This document shows positions 1 through 5,234 of a DNA stretch of 8,528 bases, one piece after another. How positions within the stretch are numbered: position 1 is the stretch's first letter; each line of letters begins with the position of its first letter. A program made the position numbers and the translations under genes. The notes under the pieces are model-generated. The model worked only from the letters and a program-made list of their open reading frames with translations, was not told the origin of the DNA and did not search any database. Source of the DNA: Desulfobacterales bacterium (GTDB lineage: Bacteria; Desulfobacterota; Desulfobacteria; Desulfobacterales; C00003060); assembly GCA_020347085.1 (NCBI GenBank), contig CP070769.1:2205726-2214253 (forward strand), in the 5' to 3' direction.

Positions 1-365
1 ACGACTATTTTAACGTTCTTTTGAGACATGACACTAGCTATCTTAAAACACGGATAAAGTGCAAGGCAAAATGGAAATCTTAGGTTGCAGGCCGCACAGG
101 AAAGCCACGATGGATTCGGAATTCATTCAGCGTGGCCTTGTACAGGGTGTTAGCGAATGGTAACCAATTAAGGCCATCAGCATATATATGTCAACGGGCT
201 TGAACGAAATATCTTGACTTTTCAGTTGCAATCGTCAATATTTCAAAATTCTAAGGACCTTGAATTACACATTATGGGGCTTTGCAGGCCAGTAAACAGA
301 GGTCGTGACGTGAGGTGTTGCGGCAGAAGGGTGAATGGTTTTGTTGTGCCTATTGAAGGGGAGAC
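1..365. other. Non-coding leader upstream of the yggT-divIVA-pilT genes
   Basis: No convincing coding sequence was found on either strand. The longest readable pieces are short (about 26-27 codons) and look like no known family. The stretch is rather AT-rich. A 6-bp inverted repeat (gccacg at 104-109, cgtggc at 131-136) could form a hairpin, but no T-run follows, so I do not call it a terminator. A sigma-70-like promoter lies at 214-242. In many proteobacteria yggT follows proC, but no proC remnant is visible here. Confidence 0.5.
214..242 (+). promoter_or_regulatory. Putative sigma-70 promoter for the yggT-divIVA-pilT operon
   Basis: A TTGACT -35 box (214-219, five of six consensus bases) and an AATATT -10 box (237-242, four of six) are separated by an ideal 17-base spacer. 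Transcription would begin near 249 and leave a leader of roughly 115 bases before the yggT ATG. This is pattern matching only; promoters in this lineage can differ and AT-rich DNA yields chance matches. Confidence 0.4.
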
Positions 366-668
366 ATGTTCGTTATTGGCTATTTTCTGAGCGCACTTGC
401 CACAGTTTTGAACTATGCTTTAATCTTCTATATGTGGGTTATCATTGCACGGGCTATACTTTCATGGGTGAGCCCTGACCCGTATAATCCCATTGTAAGG
501 TTTATCCACAATGTGACCGAACCGGTGCTTTACCCTGTGCGGAGATGGCTTCCCTTCGGGTTCACGGGTATCGACCTTTCTCCTTTAGTCGTATTGTTCG
601 TCATCATGTTCTTGCGCATGTTTATAGTAAACAGCTTGATGAGATTGGCTACACCATTGTTACAATGA
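366..668 (+). CDS. YggT-family integral membrane protein
   Basis: A 100-residue protein of the YggT family, small bacterial inner-membrane proteins of poorly defined function that are often encoded beside cell-division or envelope genes. Two hydrophobic segments are visible, at about residues 4-30 and 70-92. Between them lies the family's most conserved stretch: ILSWVSPDPYNP near residues 31-42, then TEPVLYPVRRWLP and a GIDLSPLVV segment leading into the second membrane helix. The length is typical of a single-repeat YggT. The ATG is preceded by the ribosome-binding sequence aaggggag, about 357-364. The stop lies 22 bases before the DivIVA start, so the two are probably cotranscribed. The family call is secure; the molecular role is not. 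Confidence 0.93.
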   Translation: MFVIGYFLSALATVLNYALIFYMWVIIARAILSWVSPDPYNPIVRFIHNVTEPVLYPVRRWLPFGFTGIDLSPLVVLFVIMFLRMFIVNSLMRLATPLLQ

Positions 669-690
669 CTCAAGAGAGGTGGTGACAGTT

Positions 691-1191
691 ATGAAGATTA
701 CTCCAGCGGACATTCAGCAGCAGCAGTTTCGCATTCGCTTTCGGGGCTTTGATGTGAGCCAGGTAGATAGTTTTTTGGAACGGATAGCGGATGAATTCAA
801 GACTCTGATAGCGGAAAACGACAATAAGCAAAAAGAATTTCAAAAGTTGGAACGCGAAATTCAGGAATATAAAGATCGAGAAAAGGCATTTAAGGGGGCC
901 ATGGTCAATGCGCAAAAGGCGCTTGACGATATGAGGACAAATGCCGAAAAGGAGGCTGAACTCGTCGTAGCCGAAGCAGAAATGAAGGCTGAGAAGATGT
1001 TGGGTACTGCTCACAACCGGCTTACCCAACTACACGAGGATATCTCAGAACTTAAAAGGCAGCGCATGCAACTTGAAGTTGAGCTTGGAACGATCCTTGA
1101 GGCCCATAGAAAGCTTTTGGATATGAGTACAGAAGCGATGGATGACGAAAAGATATCTGAAGAGAAATTGAAATATCTGAAAGGGAGGTAA
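691..1191 (+). CDS. DivIVA domain-containing coiled-coil protein
   Basis: A 166-residue DivIVA-family protein. DivIVA proteins bind negatively curved membrane at poles and division sites and recruit partners. The N-terminal domain aligns without gaps to Bacillus DivIVA as I recall it: ITPADI at 3-8, F13, and RFRGFD at 16-21, with F17 and R18 at the positions of the Bacillus membrane-inserting pair. VDSFLE follows at 25-30. Residues of about 30-145 are Lys/Glu-rich and predicted coiled coil. I chose the ATG at 691 rather than in-frame GTG codons at 679 or 682: it has an agaggtgg ribosome site 8 bases upstream and preserves the family's N-terminal spacing. The gene lies 22 bases after yggT and 12 before pilT. 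Its final codons contain an AGGGAGG that may help pilT translation. What it organises is unknown; a polar role linked to pili is inferred from position only. Confidence 0.92.
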   Translation: MKITPADIQQQQFRIRFRGFDVSQVDSFLERIADEFKTLIAENDNKQKEFQKLEREIQEYKDREKAFKGAMVNAQKALDDMRTNAEKEAELVVAEAEMKAEKMLGTAHNRLTQLHEDISELKRQRMQLEVELGTILEAHRKLLDMSTEAMDDEKISEEKLKYLKGR

Positions 1192-1203
1192 AGGGAAAGT
1201 CTC

Positions 1204-2286
1204 ATGGCCAAAATCGATGCTTTTTTCAAATTGATGCATGAGCAAAGTGCATCAGACCTCCACCTCGTTGCGGGTCAGCCACCTGTGCTCCGCATTCACG
1301 GTGACATGGAGAGAGTGAAGTACAAAGTCCTCGATAATGAGGATCTCAGAAAAATGCTTTACGAGATTACACCCGAGGACAAAATCAAGGTATTTGAAGA
1401 GACGGGGGATGTGGATTTTGGTTATGAGGTCCCTGCCCTTGCCCGCTACCGGGCAAACTTTTTTATGCAAAGGGTTGGTATTGGCGCCGTTTTTCGAGAA
1501 ATTCCCAATGAGATCAGTACGTGTGAACAGCTAGGCCTGCCAGCCGTCATTGCCAAACTGGCTACACTTCCCCGAGGCCTGATTCTGGTCACTGGGCCCA
1601 CGGGGAGTGGTAAATCCACAACACTGGCAGCCATTATCGACCAGGCAAACAAGGAACGAAGAGATCATATTATTACGATTGAAGACCCGATTGAATTTGT
1701 CCATCAAAGCCAAGGCTGTATAGTCAATCACAGAGAGGTGGGGAGTCATACAAGATCTTTTGCAGCCGCCCTGCGGGGAGCTCTTCGTGAAGATCCGGAC
1801 ATTATCCTGGTGGGTGAGATGCGAGACCTTGAAACGATCTCCCTGGCTATTGAGGCAGCCTCTACCGGACACCTTGTCTTTGCCACGCTGCATACCACCA
1901 GTGCATACCAGACCGTAGACCGCGTGATTGAGGTTTTTCCGTCCGAACAACAGGATCAGATAAGATCCACCTTGGCGGACGGAATAAGAGCCGTGATATC
2001 CCAGACCCTTTGCAAGCGGGTGGACAGAAAGGGTCGCTGCTGTGCCCTGGAAATCCTCGTTGCCACGCCGGCGGTACGTAACCTGATCCGAGAGGCCAAG
2101 ACCTATCAGATTCCCTCCATAATACAAACGGGCAAGAAATACGGCATGCAGCTCTTGGACGATGCGCTCATGGATTTGTACAACAAGGGTTGGATCAGTC
2201 CAGATGAGGCCTATGCAAAGGCCAATGAAAAAAGCAGATTCCGCCCCCTGTTAAGGAAACCACCTGTAGATTTTACGGAAGTGTAG
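1204..2286 (+). CDS. pilT: Type IV pilus retraction ATPase PilT
   Basis: A 360-residue cytoplasmic hexameric ATPase of the GspE/PilT secretion ATPase superfamily, which powers depolymerisation of type IV pili and so twitching motility, DNA uptake and surface sensing. The PAS-like N-terminal domain carries SASDLHLVAGQPPVLRIHG (15-33). The RecA-like domain has Walker A GPTGSGKST (131-139), the Asp box IITIEDPIE (156-164), Walker B IILVGEMRD (200-208) and the His box HLVFATLHT (223-231). The retraction-specific AIRNLIRE motif appears as AVRNLIRE (290-297), which separates PilT from assembly ATPase PilB. Length is normal for PilT. The start is 12 bases after the divIVA stop, with aaaggg/gggaaag upstream. 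No pilB, pilC or pilin gene is in the window, so the rest of the machine must be encoded elsewhere. Confidence 0.96.
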   Translation: MAKIDAFFKLMHEQSASDLHLVAGQPPVLRIHGDMERVKYKVLDNEDLRKMLYEITPEDKIKVFEETGDVDFGYEVPALARYRANFFMQRVGIGAVFREIPNEISTCEQLGLPAVIAKLATLPRGLILVTGPTGSGKSTTLAAIIDQANKERRDHIITIEDPIEFVHQSQGCIVNHREVGSHTRSFAAALRGALREDPDIILVGEMRDLETISLAIEAASTGHLVFATLHTTSAYQTVDRVIEVFPSEQQDQIRSTLADGIRAVISQTLCKRVDRKGRCCALEILVATPAVRNLIREAKTYQIPSIIQTGKKYGMQLLDDALMDLYNKGWISPDEAYAKANEKSRFRPLLRKPPVDFTEV

Positions 2287-2353
2287 TGATTTGGTATTTT
2301 CTGTTTGCAGGTTTTTGCACAGTTTTTAATTGTGCATTACGGGAGAAAACGCC

Positions 2354-3532
2354 ATGAAAAGACACGTGATAGATCATATTCTGACTAAAATGCTTGATTC
2401 CCACAAGAGGGTGTCTGACTTGAATGTTACCGTGGGTAGGCCACTTCAGGTGGAAAGCGACGGCGTTTTGAGACCGGTTGATCTGGAACCCCAGTTTAAT
2501 GATTTGACGCCCTTTCAAACGGAGGTCCTTGCTCTGAACCTCATTAATCGCGACAGACGTCTGACCGAAATGCTTCTGACCAACGGTTCATGTGACTTGT
2601 CATATGAACTTCCTGGCAAGGCTCGTTTTCGCGTCAATATCTTTTCTCAAAGAGGCAATTACTCTGTGGCTTTGCGCAAACTGGAGCCCAAGATTCCGAC
2701 GATAAAGGAGCTGGACCTCCCTGAGGCCTTCTTTAAGATCGTGGAGGAGAGAAATGGCATTGTCTTGGTGACCGGGGCGACAGGAACCGGTAAATCAACC
2801 TCACTTGCAGCTACGCTGAACGCCATTAATGAATCAAAGGCAGTTCACGTGATAACATTAGAGGATCCTGTAGAATTTCAGCATCCCCACAAGATAGCAA
2901 CATTTAATCAGCGGGAGCTGGGGGCGGACTTTGATTCCTTTGCCAATGGACTGCGTGCAGCCCTCAGACAGGCCCCAAAAGTCATCCTCGTGGGGGAGAT
3001 GCGCGACAGGGAAACTGTGGAAATCGGGTTGACTGCAGCGGAGACCGGCCACCTGGTTTTTACGACCCTCCACACCGTGGATGCCGGCCAGACCATCAAT
3101 CGAATGCTGGGCATGTTCAACATTGAAGAGGAAAATCAGATCCGTGTCCGATTGGCTGATACGATTCGTTGGATTGTCTGCCAAAGGCTTCTACCCAAGG
3201 TGGGAGGTGGACGCGTGGCTACCTTTGAGATTTTGGGGACCAGTCTGAGGGTGAAGGACGCAATTCTGCACGGTGAGTCCGAAGGAAAGACCTTTTACGA
3301 CATTATTGAGGCTGGTACGGCCTTTGGCATGACCACCTTTGATCAGCATATCGTGGGACTTTATGAGAGGGGTCTTATCACGGAGGAGACTGCCTTGAGC
3401 TTTGCCTCACGGCGGGGGGTGGTAGGCCGAGGTATTGACCGGGTGAAGGCCATGCGTGGAGAGAAAACGACCGATATAGAACAGCTAGAAGTCGATTCGC
3501 GGTACGGTCGGAAGCAGGACGAACCATACTAA
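2354..3532 (+). CDS. Second PilT/PilU-family type IV pilus ATPase
   Basis: A 392-residue paralogue of the preceding PilT. It keeps VSDLNVTVGRPLQVESDG at 20-37, Walker A GATGTGKST (141-149), the Asp box VITLEDPVE (166-174), Walker B VILVGEMRDRE (210-220) and the His box HLVFTTLHT (233-241), so it should hydrolyse ATP. It lacks the AIRNLIRE retraction motif; the equivalent stretch reads SLRVKDAILHG (297-307). It has a charged C-terminal tail (about 355-392) beyond the usual fold. GATGTGKSTSLAA resembles PilU, the accessory motor that works with PilT, so a PilU-like role is likely, but I do not assign a symbol. I prefer the ATG at 2354 over an upstream in-frame TTG at 2330 because a cgggaga ribosome site sits about 7 bases before it. 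The 67-base gap after pilT contains a 6-bp inverted repeat (2316-2321, 2331-2336) without terminator features. Confidence 0.9.
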   Translation: MKRHVIDHILTKMLDSHKRVSDLNVTVGRPLQVESDGVLRPVDLEPQFNDLTPFQTEVLALNLINRDRRLTEMLLTNGSCDLSYELPGKARFRVNIFSQRGNYSVALRKLEPKIPTIKELDLPEAFFKIVEERNGIVLVTGATGTGKSTSLAATLNAINESKAVHVITLEDPVEFQHPHKIATFNQRELGADFDSFANGLRAALRQAPKVILVGEMRDRETVEIGLTAAETGHLVFTTLHTVDAGQTINRMLGMFNIEEENQIRVRLADTIRWIVCQRLLPKVGGGRVATFEILGTSLRVKDAILHGESEGKTFYDIIEAGTAFGMTTFDQHIVGLYERGLITEETALSFASRRGVVGRGIDRVKAMRGEKTTDIEQLEVDSRYGRKQDEPY

Positions 3533-3625
3533 AAGGCGTTTTCATCAAACTTGAACAACAGAAGTCCGCGGGTTTCCCGTCCTGATGAATCGGGACTACA
3601 GAGTAAGCGAGCGCCCAAATAACGA

Positions 3626-3656
3626 CCTGCGCAGCAGGTGGCTTTGTTGAGCCACC
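3626..3656. repeat. Two adjacent overlapping hairpins after the PilU-like gene
   Basis: The sequence cctgc-gca-gcagg (3626-3638) is immediately followed by, and overlaps, ggtggct-ttgttg-agccacc (3637-3656). The second is a perfect 7-bp stem with a 6-base loop. No T-run follows (gtaagccgc), so it does not look like a standard intrinsic terminator, though it might stabilise the 3' end of the pil transcript. Confidence 0.45.
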
Positions 3657-3754
3657 GTAAGCCGCAAAACAAAGAAGCACGAAATGCTACTGGTTCAGTT
3701 TGCATGCCCGTGCGGAGCAAGGGGATGCAAACAATCTAAGAACGTTACGATTCG

Positions 3755-3862
3755 TTACAGTCGAAGATTCCTAGCACCTTGCCTTGTTGAATTCTCCTTC
3801 CGAGTTCCCCAGCGCGGAATTGAAGCTCCCTGCAGCAAGCTGCAGGGAATCTTCGACTGTAA
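3755..3862. repeat. 17-bp perfect inverted repeat enclosing a palindrome
   Basis: ttacagtcgaagattcc (3755-3771) is the exact reverse complement of ggaatcttcgactgtaa (3846-3862). The arms are 74 bases apart. The right arm shares three bases with a perfect 10-bp-stem palindrome at 3827-3848 (tccctgcagc, aa, gctgcaggga). A 17-bp exact inverted match over this distance is very unlikely by chance. It is what terminal repeats of a tiny mobile element or the closing helix of a structured RNA would look like. Confidence 0.6.
3827..3850. repeat. Palindromic repeat, copy 1 (REP-like)
   Basis: A perfect 10-bp stem (3827-3836 with 3839-3848) has only aa between the arms. The 23 bases at 3828-3850 recur with one difference at 3895-3917, so this is a repeated unit rather than a lone hairpin. 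Short GC-rich palindromes of this shape resemble REP elements mobilised by RAYT transposases; no transposase gene is in the window. Confidence 0.55.
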
Positions 3863-3894
3863 GGAAGGGTATCATTTTTAGATTCACTCGCTAA

Positions 3895-3917
3895 CCCTGC
3901 AGCAAGCTACAGGGAAT
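3895..3917. repeat. Palindromic repeat, copy 2 (REP-like, one mismatch)
   Basis: This is a near-copy of the 3828-3850 unit, 67 bases downstream and in the same orientation. One base differs (gctacaggg in place of gctgcaggg), which leaves a 9-bp stem (3895-3903 with 3906-3914) with a single mismatch. The pair in direct orientation suggests a small REP-type cluster. It ends about 65 bases before the zinc-ribbon gene and could affect its mRNA leader. Confidence 0.5.
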
Positions 3918-3982
3918 GCGCTCGCTGTTGCAGTTCAATAGAGTTTGTTGCGGGGATGATATTACAATTAGAGGGGGTAATC

Positions 3983-4645
3983 ATGGAGGTCCAGTGTGGA
4001 AGTTGTAAAGCCAAATTCAAGATTCCTGATGACAAGCTGCCAGCAGGCCAGGTGATTTCCCTTAAGTGCCCAAAGTGCGAGAGTAAGATGGAGGTTGACA
4101 CACGATCCGGTGCCCAGGTAGGAACACCGGGCGCAGGCCTGCAGGCCATTATGGAGGATATGGCCTCGGATACCTATGACGCGGCCCTGAAGCCCTTTGA
4201 TTTTTTGGAGGAGGGGGTCGAGACCGCCTTGATCTGCGAGCAGGATGATGCGGTAAGGGAAAAGATACGTTCTGTCCTCCAGGGGATGGACTACAATATC
4301 ACGGACGTAGAATCGATTAGGGACGCACTGAAGTTCATGCGGTTCCATAACTTTGACTTAGTTATCATGAATGAAGGCTTTGATGGGAGTGATCCAGAGT
4401 CAAACTACGTGTTGAGATACCTATCTCAGCTCCCCACAAGCACGCGCCGGGATATTTTTGTTGTCCTTCTGGGGAACGGCTTTGGGACTGGTGACAGCAT
4501 GACGGCCTTTAACAAGAGCGTAAACTTAGCACTGAACCTGGAGAATATAGATGAGTTTGAAAGGTTTTTGAAGCTATCCATGGCAGAGCATGAAGAGTTA
4601 TACCGCGTACTGAAGGAGTCTGTGAAGAGAATGGGGCGGGCCTGA
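3983..4645 (+). CDS. Zinc-ribbon protein with degenerate receiver-like domain
   Basis: A 220-residue soluble protein. Residues 1-40 form an MJ0042-type zinc ribbon: C5-x2-C8, the KFKIPDDKLP signature (11-20), and C29-x2-C32, a four-Cys metal site. A linker of about 40 residues follows. Residues 80-200 then show the alternating pattern of a two-component receiver: TALICEQDD (81-89) in the acidic-pocket position, FDLVIMNEGF (124-133) where DLVILD normally stands, DIFVVLLGNG (157-166) and a C-terminal NLENIDEFERFL helix start (185-196). The phospho-acceptor Asp is replaced by N130, and the usual Lys-Pro loop is absent, so it is probably not phosphorylated. I chose ATG 3983 over ATG 3956 because a gaggggg site lies 5 bases upstream and the family starts just before the first Cys pair. 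Function is unknown; the receiver assignment is from pattern. Confidence 0.8.
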   Translation: MEVQCGSCKAKFKIPDDKLPAGQVISLKCPKCESKMEVDTRSGAQVGTPGAGLQAIMEDMASDTYDAALKPFDFLEEGVETALICEQDDAVREKIRSVLQGMDYNITDVESIRDALKFMRFHNFDLVIMNEGFDGSDPESNYVLRYLSQLPTSTRRDIFVVLLGNGFGTGDSMTAFNKSVNLALNLENIDEFERFLKLSMAEHEELYRVLKESVKRMGRA

Positions 4646-4964
4646 TCATCACTCCAATGCTGTCGGTGATCATGGGCACCCTGGAGACAGTACCTTATTT
4701 CAGCCTTATTTCAGTCATTCCTTCTTCTACAACTGACCGCTTACCAAGTTTTCAATCCCCAATTCCGGGAGCAGTCTTTTCAAGACCGTTTCATTTCCAT
4801 TACCTGCGCGTTGCCAAGAAAAGCAAGGCACGAAAGCAGGGACAAAACGGCGGAGCAGGGAAACACGTGCGCACAGGCCCAAAAGCCCACTGGCACCTAA
4901 CCATGTTTCAACAGCTCTAAGATTAACGGGGCCGCTGGCCTTAACCTTGAGCAGAGACGGTAGT
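4646..4964. other. Intergenic region before the interrupted pseudokinase gene
   Basis: About 320 bases with no supported gene. A + strand frame at 4657-4920 has low-complexity composition, no ribosome site and no recognisable motif. A - strand frame at 4727-5038 runs into the next gene. There is an exact two-copy 11-bp tandem repeat (ccttatttcag at 4693-4703 and 4704-4714). A small ggcc-gct-ggcc hairpin flanked by ttaa lies around 4924-4944, just before the next gene. I see no clear promoter or terminator. Confidence 0.45.
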
Positions 4965-5228
4965 ATGAACACGCGGGATCTCAGGAGAGAGAGGGCGACT
5001 TTAGTGAATGCTCTCAAAAGAAACATGCAGGAATTCACCGGCGCTTATTTAGCCGTCTGTGATTTGCGAGAGTTCGTCCGAACCCATCCTGGCATTGTCA
5101 CGTTAGAGACCATTCAGGTCTTGCAGGGTGTCCTCTTGAGCTCAGGGTTTTGTGATCAAACGCAATCCTTTTTCCTGTATAGGGAAGCGGATGATATCCT
5201 GGCTTCCATAATCGGCCATGCTGGTTAA
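4965..5228 (+). CDS. N-terminal helical fragment of interrupted SidJ-related protein
   Basis: An 87-residue frame rich in helix-forming residues, resembling a HEAT-like or armadillo-like repeat segment: LVNALKRNMQEFTGAYLAVCDLREFV, then TLETIQVLQGVLLSS, and FFLYREADDILASIIG at the end. It stops at TAA 5226-5228. The same frame continues without another stop to 6563, and its next residues (AAEAICALTNVLG) make a further helix of the same kind. I therefore read it as the 5' part of the pseudokinase gene rather than an independent gene. ATG 4965 is preferred over the in-frame TTG at 4947; a weak gagacgg site lies about 5 bases upstream. If it is really separate, it would be a small hypothetical protein cotranscribed with the pseudokinase. 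Confidence 0.6.
   Translation: MNTRDLRRERATLVNALKRNMQEFTGAYLAVCDLREFVRTHPGIVTLETIQVLQGVLLSSGFCDQTQSFFLYREADDILASIIGHAG
5226..5228 (+). other. In-frame TAA splitting one reading frame in two
   Basis: Codons before it read I-I-G-H-A-G and those after it V-C-L-A-A-E-A-I-C-A-L, in the same frame. Neither side shows another stop between 4965 and 6563. TAA is not a known site for selenocysteine or pyrrolysine insertion. One base change (for example to AAA, CAA or GAA) would restore the frame. The likely explanations are a recent nonsense mutation, a sequence or assembly error, or termination followed by re-initiation at TTG 5235. Confidence 0.75.
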
Positions 5229-5234
5229 GTATGC

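Larger units (their letters stand above)
3533..3982. other. Long intergenic region rich in inverted repeats
   Basis: About 450 bases without a credible protein. Open frames here, such as 3684-3881 on + and 3378-3680 on -, run through palindromes and resemble nothing known. Visible pairings are ttcatca 3541-3547 with tgatgaa 3583-3589, tcccg 3575-3579 with cggga 3591-3595, agcgagcgc 3606-3614 with gcgctcgct 3918-3926, two adjacent hairpins at 3626-3656, a 17-bp pair at 3755-3771 and 3846-3862, and two palindromes at 3827-3848 and 3895-3914. This could be a cluster of dispersed palindromic (REP-like) repeats, the remains of a small mobile element, or a structured RNA. The sequence alone does not decide. 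Confidence 0.55.

Noticed and set aside
1..80. 3' end of an upstream gene running into the window
   Set aside because: The + strand frames 1 and 2 stop within the first 25 bases, and frame 3 (to about 80) gives a Lys-rich string with no family resemblance.
1531..2127. A 198-codon open frame on the - strand inside pilT
   Set aside because: It lies wholly opposite well-supported PilT coding sequence with intact motifs, and its own product resembles nothing known.
3684..3881. A 65-codon + strand frame in the repeat-rich intergenic block
   Set aside because: It reads through a palindrome and one arm of the 17-bp inverted repeat and has no ribosome site.
3533..3982. CRISPR array or integron attC site
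   Set aside because: There are only two copies of one palindrome, with no regular spacers, no cas genes, no integrase and no convincing attC core sites.
4657..4920. An 87-codon + strand frame between the zinc-ribbon and pseudokinase genes
   Set aside because: It has no ribosome site, a low-complexity composition and no recognisable domain, and it includes the 11-bp tandem repeat.
5226..5228. Recoded stop (selenocysteine or pyrrolysine) in the pseudokinase gene
   Set aside because: The codon is TAA; known recoding of these kinds uses TGA or TAG. A TGA at this point would have been more interesting.
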